A DNA stretch of 64,000 nt from Planctomycetota bacterium (GTDB lineage: Bacteria; Planctomycetota; Phycisphaerae; Phycisphaerales; UBA1924). Positions 54,365-63,847 of the stretch are shown one piece after another. The stretch is taken from positions 1-64,000 of the forward strand of contig JACTNA010000028.1 in the NCBI GenBank assembly GCA_014584315.1. The letters are read 5' to 3'. Each line of letters starts with the position of its first letter. Position 1 is the first letter of the stretch. A model generated the notes under the pieces. That model saw nothing but the letters and a program-made list of their open reading frames with translations. It was not told the DNA's origin and ran no database searches. The position numbers were made by a program, and so were the translations under genes.

Positions 54365-55582
54365 ATGGCGAAGGCCCTTGAAAACCCCTTCCGTCCCGGT
54401 GCGGGCCACATGCCCCCCTACTTGGCCGGGCGGACTCGCGAGCAGGAGGAGTTTCGCAAGCTCCTGGCGCAGGACGTCGTCCTCCAGAACGTGGTCCTCA
54501 CCGGCCTCCGCGGCGTGGGGAAGACCGTTCTCCTCGACACCTTCAAGCCCGAGGCCACGCGCCGGGGATGGGTGTGGGTCGGCACAGACCTGTCCGAGTC
54601 GGCCAGCGTCGATGAGGAGAGCCTCGCACGCCGAATCATCACCGACCTTGCGGTCATTACCGCGGGCATCACGGTCGAACACGTTGAGGTTCGTTCGATC
54701 GGCTTCAGGCCCGAGCGCTCACGCCTGCCCGTCAGACTCGATTTCAACACGCTCTGGTCCGTGTACAGCAACACCCCGGGACTCGTATCCGACAAACTGA
54801 AGGCCGTACTCGACCTCGTCTGGGCTGCTGTGCCTTCGACCGGGAAGCAGGGCATAGTCTTCGCCTACGACGAAGCGCAGAACATGGCCGACCACGCCGA
54901 GCGTGAGCAGTACCCTCTCTCGCTCCTGCTCGACGTTTTCCAGTCTGTCCAGAAGAAGAACATCCGCTTCATGCTCGTCCTGACCGGCCTCCCGACGCTC
55001 TTTCCCAAACTCGTTGCGGCACGGACCTATTCAGAGCGGATGTTCCGTGTGATCTCGCTCGAAAGACTGGCCAAAAAGGACAGCCGCGACGCCGTCACGA
55101 AGCCTGTCGCTGATGGTCCGCTCGTCTTCACACCGCGTTCCGTCGACGTCATCGTCGAGATGTCAGGCGGATATCCCTATTTCATCCAGTTCATTTGCCG
55201 GGAAGTGTATGACGCTTGGATCCAGCAGGTCGGGAAGTCCAAGGAAGCATCTGTGCCCGTGGATGAGATTCAGCAGAAACTCGACTCCGATTTCTTCGCA
55301 GGGCGATGGGCGAGGGTGACTGATAGGCAACGCGAACTGCTCACCGTCATCGCGAAACTTGACTCTGCGGAATCCGAGTTTGCTGTGCTGGAGATCGTCG
55401 AGAAGTCCAAGGAACTCCTCGCAAAGCCTTTCGGCGCAAGCCACGTCAACCAGATGCTCAACACGCTCAGCGAGTCCGGGCTGATCTACAAGAACAGGCA
55501 TGGCAGGTACTCCTTGGCCGTCCCGTTGCTCAACAGGTTCATTCTTCGGCAGCTTGAGACTGACAAGACCCTCTGGGGCTAG
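54365..55582 (+). CDS. AAA/STAND-like ATPase (accessory)
   Basis: LTGLRGVGKTVLLD Walker A; GIVFAYDEAQNM Walker B; C-terminal winged-helix-like region. Confidence 0.75.
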   Translation: MAKALENPFRPGAGHMPPYLAGRTREQEEFRKLLAQDVVLQNVVLTGLRGVGKTVLLDTFKPEATRRGWVWVGTDLSESASVDEESLARRIITDLAVITAGITVEHVEVRSIGFRPERSRLPVRLDFNTLWSVYSNTPGLVSDKLKAVLDLVWAAVPSTGKQGIVFAYDEAQNMADHAEREQYPLSLLLDVFQSVQKKNIRFMLVLTGLPTLFPKLVAARTYSERMFRVISLERLAKKDSRDAVTKPVADGPLVFTPRSVDVIVEMSGGYPYFIQFICREVYDAWIQQVGKSKEASVPVDEIQQKLDSDFFAGRWARVTDRQRELLTVIAKLDSAESEFAVLEIVEKSKELLAKPFGASHVNQMLNTLSESGLIYKNRHGRYSLAVPLLNRFILRQLETDKTLWG

Positions 55583-55612
55583 GGGCAGCCGACTCGTTGC
55601 ACGGAGGCGTGA

Positions 55613-56521
55613 TTACCCCGCCGTCTTCGCCGTCGCTGTGTGCTGCGCGATCCGGCGCGCCCGCTCCAGCAGCGCGCCCTCGTCGCGGCGCACCAGCAGC
55701 CGGTTGTACGACAGCCAGCAGACGTGCTCGTACCCGCGCGCCGCCAGGTACTCGCCGAGCGTCGGGTCTTCGCCCAGCCCGTGGTCCTCGACCAGGATCA
55801 CCCGCGGCCGGAACCGGGCCAGGTCGAACCCGTCCAGCAGCGCCAACTCGTGCCCCTCGACGTCGATCACCACCAGGTCGATCGCCCCCGCGTGCTCCGC
55901 CAGCAGGTCGTCCATCGTCGTCAGCGGGGCCTCGACCCGCTCCTCGGCCGTGCGCGGCGGGCGCTTCGTGAACCGCCGCCCGCCCGGGTCGTCCAGGAAC
56001 GACGACGCGTCGTACCCCCCCCCTCCGCCGCCGGGCGCGCGCGAGTCGATCAGGTGGGTGAACGACGCCGTTCCAGTCGAGCCGCGCCGTGAGAGGGCCG
56101 CGTTCACGACCCGCGACCCCGGCCGCCGCGCCGCGGCCAGCGCGTGCAGCGAGGGCACGGCCTCGACCAGCAGCCCCGTCCACCCCATCGCCTCGAAGGC
56201 GTAGGTCACCGCGTAGGTGTAGCCGTCGTAGGCCCCGACCTCGACGAAGAACCCCTCCGCCTGCCCGGCGAACACCTCGTCGAGGAACAGGTCCTCGCCG
56301 AACTGCGACCGGAACTCGACCGGCATCCGCGCCGCCCGCCCCGCGGCCCGCAGCCGCTCCTCGGCCCGGAACGCGTACAGCGGCTTGACCGCGTGCAGCA
56401 TCTCCATCTCGCGCCGGTCCAGCCGGGCGATGCGTCGGCGCAGCCGGCGGTGCCGACGCTCCGCCCCCAGCGCGACCGCGCCGAGCGCCACCCCGAGAGC
56501 CACGATCAGCGCGAGTTCCAT
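55613..56521 (-). CDS. FkbM family methyltransferase
   Basis: FFVEVGAYDGYTYAVTYAFEAMGWTGLLVEAVPSLHALAAARRPGSRVVNAALS; IDLVVIDVEGHELALLDGFDLARFRPRVILVE. Confidence 0.85.
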   Translation of the reverse strand: MELALIVALGVALGAVALGAERRHRRLRRRIARLDRREMEMLHAVKPLYAFRAEERLRAAGRAARMPVEFRSQFGEDLFLDEVFAGQAEGFFVEVGAYDGYTYAVTYAFEAMGWTGLLVEAVPSLHALAAARRPGSRVVNAALSRRGSTGTASFTHLIDSRAPGGGGGGYDASSFLDDPGGRRFTKRPPRTAEERVEAPLTTMDDLLAEHAGAIDLVVIDVEGHELALLDGFDLARFRPRVILVEDHGLGEDPTLGEYLAARGYEHVCWLSYNRLLVRRDEGALLERARRIAQHTATAKTAG

Positions 56522-58047
56522 GCCCGCTCCGCGATCTTCCGCCCGATTTCGTCGATCGGCACGCGATCCGGCCACTGCTCGCCCGTGCGCAGGTCCTTCA
56601 CCGTCGCCTCCGACGCGCTCTCGACGATGACGGCGAACCGCGCCCCGACCTGCGCCGCCTCCTTCAACAGCTTGCCGACGTTCTTCGTCGCCTTGTACGA
56701 GTGGCGGACGTGGAGGGGGGCCTGAGGCTTGGGGCCTGGGGCCTGAGTCTTGAGTCCTGAGTCCTGAGGCGCGCGGGAGCCGCGCCGCAGCGAGGCGACC
56801 AGCGGCCGCACCTGCCGCTCCGCTTCCTCCGTGCCGTTGCTCAGCACGAACACGTCCGGCGACTGCCCGACCAGCCCCATCAACTCCGCATCGCTCGGCA
56901 TCAGCCCCTTGTCCTGCAACAGGTTCGCCAGCACCACGTCCCCCATCGCGAACCCGACCGCGGGAGTGGGAGGGCCGCCGAACAACTCGACCAGATTGTC
57001 GTACCGCCCGCCGCCGGCGACCGCACGCTCGCCCTCGGCGATGACTTCGAAGACGGTGCCGGTGTAGTACGCGAGGCCGCGCACCACTCGCATGTCGGCC
57101 GTGAACCAATCGGTTGAATAGCCCAACTGAAGAAGTGCCAGATTTACGGGCATGGTCTTGGAGAATGCGCGAGCCGAAGCCTCGTGAACTGCATCAAGAG
57201 GCCCTAGTTGAGCATGGGCAGTCTGGAACACTTCCGTAAGTGACGAGGCAGTGCCACTTATCGTTGCGCCGGGCACGAGAGATAGAATACACGCCTTGCT
57301 TGCGCCAAGCGCACGGAGCTCGTCAAAGCTCTTGTCTGGCGGTTGCTTATCGATCCGGTCTATGACGGCGAATGCAGCTGAAAGAGCCGCGCTAGACACT
57401 CCCTCTTTCAGAAGCAGATCGCTGACGACCTTTCTGTCGCTGATGCGGATTCGAACATCCCCGGGTGTGAGTCCGACGCTGGAAAGGAAGTCGACACAGC
57501 ACGCGATGCACTCCGCATCCATCCGCGCCTTCGCCTCCGCGACCTCCGCGCGGCTTTCCGCGTCCTCCGCGTTCCATTTTTCAGGAGCCACATCCAGCCC
57601 CAGCACGTCGCAGTTCCACTGCAGGAACTCCCGCAGCCTGCCCCGTTGCGGCCTCTCCGCCCTGAAAAACGGCCCGATCTGGAACCACTTGCACGGTTTG
57701 GGCAGCCCCGCCGCCCGGGCCGCGTACATCCGCGCCAGCGTCGGCGTGAACTCCGGCCGCATCGCGTAGGGCGCGCGCCCGGTCGCCCGCACCCGCTCGA
57801 CCTCGTCCGGGCTTTTGCCCGAGTACGCCTGGAACAACTCGCCGAGGATGCCCTCGCCGCTCTTGACGGCGTAGAGGTCCGACTCCTCGAACGTCGGCCC
57901 GTCCACCTCCTCGAAGCCGTGTCGCACGGCCACCTCGCGCCACCGCTCGGTGATCCACCGCCGCCGCGCCGCCTCGACCGGGTAGAGGTCCCGCGTCCCG
58001 CGCGGCCCCTGCATCGGCGTGCCCTGCTTCGTCCCGGGTTCCGACAT
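56506..58047 (-). CDS. hisS: Histidyl-tRNA synthetase with atypical insertions
   Basis: GTRDLYP, AMRPEFTPTLARM, FLQWNCDVLG, VRGLAYYTGTVFEV, AGGGRYDNLVELFGG; C-terminal anticodon-binding domain. Confidence 0.88.
   Translation of the reverse strand: MSEPGTKQGTPMQGPRGTRDLYPVEAARRRWITERWREVAVRHGFEEVDGPTFEESDLYAVKSGEGILGELFQAYSGKSPDEVERVRATGRAPYAMRPEFTPTLARMYAARAAGLPKPCKWFQIGPFFRAERPQRGRLREFLQWNCDVLGLDVAPEKWNAEDAESRAEVAEAKARMDAECIACCVDFLSSVGLTPGDVRIRISDRKVVSDLLLKEGVSSAALSAAFAVIDRIDKQPPDKSFDELRALGASKACILSLVPGATISGTASSLTEVFQTAHAQLGPLDAVHEASARAFSKTMPVNLALLQLGYSTDWFTADMRVVRGLAYYTGTVFEVIAEGERAVAGGGRYDNLVELFGGPPTPAVGFAMGDVVLANLLQDKGLMPSDAELMGLVGQSPDVFVLSNGTEEAERQVRPLVASLRRGSRAPQDSGLKTQAPGPKPQAPLHVRHSYKATKNVGKLLKEAAQVGARFAVIVESASEATVKDLRTGEQWPDRVPIDEIGRKIAERAWNSR
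56721..56769. repeat. CCTGAGGCTTGGGGCCTGGGGCCTGAGTC-type repeat inside hisS
   Basis: Encodes APQDSGLKTQAPGPKPQAP on the hisS strand; related to 24827-24858 in inverse. Confidence 0.7.
57527..57580. repeat. CCTCCGCG-type repeat inside hisS
   Basis: Encodes KWNAEDAESRAEVAEAKA on the hisS strand; resembles the 25358 and 25843 blocks. Confidence 0.65.
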
Positions 58048-58114
58048 GCCGCAAGGCTATCCGACGCGCCGCCCCCCGTGGCACGCCACCGCCCCTCCCC
58101 TACACTCCCGTCCC

Positions 58115-59887
58115 ATGCCCACCGTCACCATCAACGGCGTTCAGTGCCCCTTCACACCCGGCCAGACCATCCTCCAGGCCGCCAACGCCGCCGGCGTCGA
58201 TATCCCCTTCTACTGCTACCACGACGGCCTCTCGATCGTCGCCTCCTGCCGCATCTGTCTCGGCGAGGTCTGGGCGCCCAACCCCCGCAACGAGAACCGC
58301 CTCGAACCCTTCATGGGCGGCAAACTCCTGCCCACCTGTCAGACCCCCGCCTCCGACGGCATGGTCGTCCACACCGACTCCCCCAAGGCCGTCCAGAACC
58401 AGAAGGCGGTCATGGAGTACCTCCTCATCAACCACCCGCTGGACTGCCCCGTCTGCGACCAGGCCGGCGAGTGCCTCCTCCAGGACTACTCCTTCAAGTA
58501 CGGCCGCGGCGTCTCACGCTTCCAGGAGCAGAAGGTCAAGAACCCCAAGAAGGACCTCGGCCCGCACGTCTACCTCTACGCCGACCGCTGCATCATGTGC
58601 ACCCGCTGCGTGCGCTTCACCCGCGAGGTCTCGGGCACCGCCGAGTTGTACGTCGACGGCCGCGGCAACAAGGAGGAGATCGACGTCTTCCCCGGCGAGG
58701 GCATCACGAATCCGCTGAGCGCGAACGTGATCGATCTCTGCCCCGTCGGCGCGCTCCTCGACAAGGACTTCCTCTTCGCCCAGCGCGTCTGGTTCCTCCG
58801 CTCGACGCCCTCCATCGACGGCATCACCGCGAGCGGGGACAACCTCTGGATCGAGCACAACGAGGGGCGCGTCTACCGGATCAAGCCGCGCGAGAACATG
58901 GGCGTCAACAAGTGGTGGATCACCGACGAGGTCCGCTACGGCTGGAAGCACGTCCACAGCGACAGCCGCCTCCGCTCGACCATGCGACGCCAGTACGGCG
59001 CGCTGGTCGAGGACGATTCGGAGCGCTGCTACGCCGACGCCATCGACGGCCTGCGCCGCGCCGCCGAGGGCGGACGCCGACTCGCCCTCCTCGTCAGCCC
59101 CATGCTCACCTGCGAGGACGCCTGGGCCTTGGCCACCCTCGCCCGCGAGATCGACCCCAACGCCGTCCTCGGCGTCGGCCCCGTCCTCCGACGTGGCGAG
59201 GACCAGACCTTCCCGCCCGGCGCGGGCGACGACGACCCCCGCGCGTTCCGGGTCTACGCCGAGAAGGCGCCCAACGCGCGCGGCGTGCGGCACGTCCTCG
59301 CGGCGGTGGGGGGGGAGACGCTCGACTACGACGACTTCGTCCGACGCATCGCGGGCGACGAGGTCGGTGCGGTCATCCTCACCGGCAACTACACCTCGGG
59401 CGACTGGGCGCCGCAGCCGCTCGCCGACGCCGCCGACCGCCGCCACGGCCGCTTCGTCGTCCTCATCGACACGCTCGGCGGCCCGCTGATCGACGGCGCG
59501 GACGTCGTCCTCCCCGGGTGCACGTGGGCCGAGAAGGCCGGCACGTTCGAGAACGCCCGCGGCCTGCTCCAGGCCTTCGAGGCCGCCATCCCGCCGGTCG
59601 AGTTCGCCCGCTCCGAAGGGCAGACCGCCTTCGACCTGCTCGCGGTGCTGCACGGCGAGGCCCTCGCCTCGCCCCGGCGCGTGAAGGTGGTCGTCGTGGA
59701 CGAACAGCCGGGCATGGTGCCCCAGGCCACCGAAGTCGTGCTGCCCCGCTCCCGCCTCTTCAATGCCGCCGAAGTCCGAGCCGAAATGGCCCGGGCCACC
59801 CCTGCCCTCGCCGCCTTCGCCGGCGAAGTGACGCTCCCAGCCCCCGCCCCACGCCATGAGGCGGCGGTGGAGATGGTGGAACTGTAA
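58115..59887 (+). CDS. nuoG: NADH-quinone oxidoreductase subunit G
   Basis: 2Fe-2S CYCYH/CRICLGEV, HPLDCPVCDQAGECLLQD, CIMCTRCVRFTREV, CPVGAL. Confidence 0.9.
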   Translation: MPTVTINGVQCPFTPGQTILQAANAAGVDIPFYCYHDGLSIVASCRICLGEVWAPNPRNENRLEPFMGGKLLPTCQTPASDGMVVHTDSPKAVQNQKAVMEYLLINHPLDCPVCDQAGECLLQDYSFKYGRGVSRFQEQKVKNPKKDLGPHVYLYADRCIMCTRCVRFTREVSGTAELYVDGRGNKEEIDVFPGEGITNPLSANVIDLCPVGALLDKDFLFAQRVWFLRSTPSIDGITASGDNLWIEHNEGRVYRIKPRENMGVNKWWITDEVRYGWKHVHSDSRLRSTMRRQYGALVEDDSERCYADAIDGLRRAAEGGRRLALLVSPMLTCEDAWALATLAREIDPNAVLGVGPVLRRGEDQTFPPGAGDDDPRAFRVYAEKAPNARGVRHVLAAVGGETLDYDDFVRRIAGDEVGAVILTGNYTSGDWAPQPLADAADRRHGRFVVLIDTLGGPLIDGADVVLPGCTWAEKAGTFENARGLLQAFEAAIPPVEFARSEGQTAFDLLAVLHGEALASPRRVKVVVVDEQPGMVPQATEVVLPRSRLFNAAEVRAEMARATPALAAFAGEVTLPAPAPRHEAAVEMVEL

Positions 59888-59938
59888 GGAAAACGATCGG
59901 TATGTTGCGGCATAGTGCGCTTGATCGTGCCAATTATG

Positions 59939-59952
59939 TGTAATATACTACA
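59939..59952. promoter_or_regulatory. Imperfect palindrome upstream of DUF4143 ATPase
   Basis: TGTAATATACTACA in a local AT-rich patch, 29 nt before ATG 59982. Confidence 0.35.
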
Positions 59953-59981
59953 TCTGAATCGACGATGAAAGAGCAGTACGC

Positions 59982-61424
59982 ATGCAGAACGTGCCTAGAC
60001 ACGAACTCTTCGCGATACTGAGCCAGATGAATCCCTGGTGGCAAGGGCAGCTCCTTCGCGGCCTGCCCACGTGGACTCGTGCCGCCTTCCCAGAACTCCT
60101 CAGGTGGCTCGTCGATCCGCCTGCGCCCCGCGCCGTCCTCGTTACTGGAGCACGTCAGGTCGGCAAGACGACGCTCCTGCGGCAGGCCGCTCGTTCTCTG
60201 CTCGCTCGCGGCATCGAACCACGACAGATTCTGTACGTCACCTTCGATCATCCCCTCATGAAGATCAGCGGCGTTGAGGGGGTGATGCGAGTATGGAACG
60301 AGCTCAACGCCCCGGACCCGGAGCGAGAGCAGCACCTTCTGCTCGACGAGATCCAGTACGTCAGCGACTGGGGCACGTGGCTCAAGCATCAAGTGGACTT
60401 CGAGAAGCACAGGCGCATCGCGGCCACCGGCTCTGCAATCCCGATCCGGCGCGAAGGGCAGGAATCGGGCGTGGGCCGCTGGCACACGATCAAACTCCCG
60501 ACGCTGTCGTTCTATGAGTACCTTCAGATCAGAAACACCGCGATGCCGGAAGTCCCGCGCGTCGCTTCATTGACGCAGCCCTTCGCGTGGCCGGACGCCG
60601 AGCGGCGGAGGGTCGCCCTGAGTGCGGAGGCGCTCGTCCCGCATTTCCACGAGTACCTGCTCCGCGGCGGCTTTCCCCAGACCGCGAGCGTCGACGACGT
60701 CGATACGGCCCAGCGGCTGCTCCGCGAGGACATCGTCGACAAGGTGCTCAAACGCGACATGACCGCCCTTTTCGGCGTGCGACGCATCACGGAACTGGAG
60801 CGACTCTTCATCTATCTCTGCCTGCACGATGGGGGGATGCTCGACGTTCAGGCGCTGGCGAGCAACGTCGGCGTCAACTCACGCACGATCGCCAACTACC
60901 TCGACCTCTTCGAGGACTCGAACCTCATCTACCGCCTCCGTCCGTTCGGGTACGGGAAGCAGATTCTCAAGGGGCGGCAGAAGGTCTATCTCGCCGATGC
61001 CGCCATCGCCGGGAGCGTGCTCATGCGCGGCCGTGCGCTGCTCGAAGACGCCACGCGCCTGGGACACGCCGTCGAAACCGCCTTCTTCAAGCACGTCTTC
61101 GCGCACTACTACAGCGTCAGCATCGGCTTCTCCTACTGGATCGGCGACCGCGGCACGGAGATCGATGTCATCGCCGAGATCGCCGGCCGCGTCGTCCCCT
61201 TCGAGGTCAAGTACCGCGGCACGATCGACTCGCGCGACCTCCGAGCGCTCGCCGAGTTCTGCGCCGCCCGCGACGTGAACCGTGCCTACATCATCGGCGC
61301 AGACCCGCGCGACCTCAGCGTCCGCCCCCTCGGCCCCGCCCCCGAAGCCCCCCAGGCCCTCGTCATCCCGGCCCCCCTCGCGTGCTACTGGCTGTCGAGG
61401 ATGGAGTTGGAGCGCACCGAATGA
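59982..61424 (+). CDS. AAA ATPase with DUF4143 C-terminal domain
   Basis: VLVTGARQVGKTTLLRQ; LLLDEIQYVSDW; C-terminal SYWIGDRGTEIDVIAEIAGRVVPFEVKY (nuclease-fold-like E-x-K). Confidence 0.88.
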   Translation: MQNVPRHELFAILSQMNPWWQGQLLRGLPTWTRAAFPELLRWLVDPPAPRAVLVTGARQVGKTTLLRQAARSLLARGIEPRQILYVTFDHPLMKISGVEGVMRVWNELNAPDPEREQHLLLDEIQYVSDWGTWLKHQVDFEKHRRIAATGSAIPIRREGQESGVGRWHTIKLPTLSFYEYLQIRNTAMPEVPRVASLTQPFAWPDAERRRVALSAEALVPHFHEYLLRGGFPQTASVDDVDTAQRLLREDIVDKVLKRDMTALFGVRRITELERLFIYLCLHDGGMLDVQALASNVGVNSRTIANYLDLFEDSNLIYRLRPFGYGKQILKGRQKVYLADAAIAGSVLMRGRALLEDATRLGHAVETAFFKHVFAHYYSVSIGFSYWIGDRGTEIDVIAEIAGRVVPFEVKYRGTIDSRDLRALAEFCAARDVNRAYIIGADPRDLSVRPLGPAPEAPQALVIPAPLACYWLSRMELERTE

Positions 61425-61606
61425 TGGCGTCGAGCTCGCGTCGCCTGCGTCCACTCGATCCTCGATCCTTGAGCCATCGACCGCTCCTTCATTCCAAACA
61501 CTAACCGAACGGTCGCCGCCCGTCAACGGCACCCCCAACCCCAGCGGCTAGCATCCCCGAGCCGCAACCGCGATGCCACCGGCGCGCCGCTCCGCGCCCT
61601 TCGCCC

Positions 61607-61849
61607 ATGACCGAGATCATCGTCACCACGGTCGTCGTCGCCGTCCTCGGCGTGCCCTTCATCCTCCTCTGGTGGAAGATCGCGGATCAGTGGGCGGACG
61701 AGGAGCACAAGCGGTTCGGCCGCACCAAGGCGCCCGAAGGACCGGCCCCGCGCGTCGTCCGCGGCTTCGACTCGCCCGCGAGCGCGGACCCTGCCGCTCC
61801 CGCCTCTTCCCCCGTCGCCGAGCCGATGGAGGATCGGCGCGCGCCCTGA
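61607..61849 (+). CDS. Small membrane protein, hypothetical
   Basis: N-terminal TM MTEIIVTTVVVAVLGVPFILLWW; 80 aa ORF. Confidence 0.45.
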   Translation: MTEIIVTTVVVAVLGVPFILLWWKIADQWADEEHKRFGRTKAPEGPAPRVVRGFDSPASADPAAPASSPVAEPMEDRRAP

Positions 61850-61939
61850 GCGCCACCGCTCCATCGCGCCGCCGCGGCTCCCGCCACGTTGAGACTTCGA
61901 CGCGCCTCGCCCCTCCCGCCCGATACAGTCGGGGCGAGC

Positions 61940-63769
61940 ATGGCCGCGCTCACCGCCTCCATCCGCCGCGCCCTCAAGCGACTCGGCTTCCGCGAGGAGT
62001 GGTATCTCATCATCATCGGCGCGCTCGTCGGCACGCTCACGGGCCTGGCGGCCATCGCCTTCGACTGGCTGCTCCACCGCGCCTTCGACTCCGCCCACAC
62101 CCTCGAGGCCCGCCTCGGTCCCGTCGGCCTCGTCGTGATTCCCACCGTCGGCCTCGCGGCGACCGGCGTCCTTGTCCACTACTTCGCCGCCGAGGCCAAG
62201 GGGCACGGCGTCCCGCAGGTCATGCGCGCCCTTATCACCCGCGGCGGGTTCATCCCCTGGCGCACGGGCATCGTCAAGGTCGCCACCTCCATCCTCACCG
62301 TCGGCTCGGGCGGGTCCGCCGGCACCGAAGGCCCCATCGTTCAGATCGGCGCCACCGCAGGCTCAGTCGTCGGCCAGCGCCTGGGCGTCTCGCGAGAGCA
62401 GATGTCCGTCCTGGTCGGGTGCGGTGCCGCCGCGGGCATCTCGTCGATCTTCAACGCCCCGATCGCCGGCGTCATCTTCGTCCTCGAGGTCCTGCTGCGC
62501 GACTTCTCGCTCCGGGCCTTCACGCCCATCGTGGTCGCTTCGGTCTTTTCGGCCGTCACCACCCAGGCCGTCCTCGGCGAGAACGAGGCCATCTTCACCG
62601 TCGAGGAAACCCTCCACGCCCTCGAGTTCACGCCGCAGGAACTCCCGTCCTACGTCCTGCTCGGCGGCATCTGCGGGCTGGTGGCGGTCGCCTTCCAGCG
62701 CCTGCTCCACAAGGGCGAGGACCTCTACGACGCGTGGCGCATCCACCCGCTCCTCAAGCCGATCACCGGCGGCCTCGCCCTCGGCGCGCTCGCGCTGGCC
62801 TACATCGCGCTCGAGCACGCGCTCGGCACAGGCTCGCTCACCCGCGGCCCAGCGCCCGCCTTCTTCGCCAACGGCTACGAGCCGATCCACCGCATGCTCG
62901 CTCCGGACACCTACCTCGGCGCGGAGGGCGCGGACGCGCGGCTCGCCGTCCTCGCCCTGCTCCTCCTGCTCATGCTCTTCAAGGCCGTCGCCACCACTTT
63001 CACGCTCGCCTCCGGCGGCTCGGGCGGCGTCTTCGCCCCGAGCCTTTTCCTCGGCGCGACCGCCGGCGGCGCGCTCGGCCTCTCCCTCGAACTCCTCCAC
63101 CTCATTCCCGACGGCTCGACGCCCGCCTCCTACGCGCTCGTCGGCATGGCGGCCGTCCTCGCCGCGTCGTCGCACGCCCCGCTCACCGCCATCCTGCTCC
63201 TCTTCGAACTCACTCGCAACATCTACGTCATGCTCCCCGTCATGCTCGCCGCGGTGCTCGCCACGGTCGTCGCACAACTGCTCGACCGCGACTCGATCTA
63301 CACCTTCCGCCTGCGCCGCTCGGGCCTGCGCGTGGGCCGATCGCGCGACCTGACCGTCCTGCGCCGCGTGCACGTCCGCGGCGTGAGGCAGACCACGCTC
63401 CCGCCCGAGCCGGTCTATCCCTCCGACCCGGTCGCCAAACTCGTCGCCATGCACGCGGTCTACGACACGCCGGACTTCCCGGTGGTGGACGAGCGCGGGC
63501 GATACGTCGGCATGGTGACGGGCCTCGACGTGCGCACCGCGCTGATCGACCGCGAGGCGATCCCGCTCCTCCTCGTGGCCGAGCTCATGCGCGACGATGT
63601 CCCCCCGCTGCTGCCCGATGAGACGCTCGAGGTCGCGCTCGACCGTTTCGCCGCCTGCGACGCGGCCAGCCTGGTCGTCGTCAACGACAACGAGGAACGG
63701 CGCCCCCTCGCCCTCGTCACCCGCGCCGATGTCATGCAGCGCTACCGCGACGCCCTCGAAGAGGCGTAG
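61940..63769 (+). CDS. ClC-type chloride channel/antiporter with C-terminal CBS domains
   Basis: GSGGSAGTEGPIVQIG; GCGAAAGISSIFNAPIAGVIFVLE; GGSGGVFAPSLFLGA; C-terminal FPVVDERGRYVGMVTGLDVRTAL. Confidence 0.92.
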   Translation: MAALTASIRRALKRLGFREEWYLIIIGALVGTLTGLAAIAFDWLLHRAFDSAHTLEARLGPVGLVVIPTVGLAATGVLVHYFAAEAKGHGVPQVMRALITRGGFIPWRTGIVKVATSILTVGSGGSAGTEGPIVQIGATAGSVVGQRLGVSREQMSVLVGCGAAAGISSIFNAPIAGVIFVLEVLLRDFSLRAFTPIVVASVFSAVTTQAVLGENEAIFTVEETLHALEFTPQELPSYVLLGGICGLVAVAFQRLLHKGEDLYDAWRIHPLLKPITGGLALGALALAYIALEHALGTGSLTRGPAPAFFANGYEPIHRMLAPDTYLGAEGADARLAVLALLLLLMLFKAVATTFTLASGGSGGVFAPSLFLGATAGGALGLSLELLHLIPDGSTPASYALVGMAAVLAASSHAPLTAILLLFELTRNIYVMLPVMLAAVLATVVAQLLDRDSIYTFRLRRSGLRVGRSRDLTVLRRVHVRGVRQTTLPPEPVYPSDPVAKLVAMHAVYDTPDFPVVDERGRYVGMVTGLDVRTALIDREAIPLLLVAELMRDDVPPLLPDETLEVALDRFAACDAASLVVVNDNEERRPLALVTRADVMQRYRDALEEA

Positions 63770-63791
63770 GCCGCCCCCTTGGGCCTCGAAG

Positions 63792-63820
63792 AAAAAACGC
63801 CGGGCGTTGCCGCCCGGCGC
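63792..63820 (-). terminator. Rho-independent terminator (minus strand)
   Basis: CGCCGGGCGGCAACGCCCGGCG followed by TTTTTTC on the minus strand. Confidence 0.7.
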
Positions 63821-63847
63821 GCGTGACTCAGGGATGAGCCGCGACGA

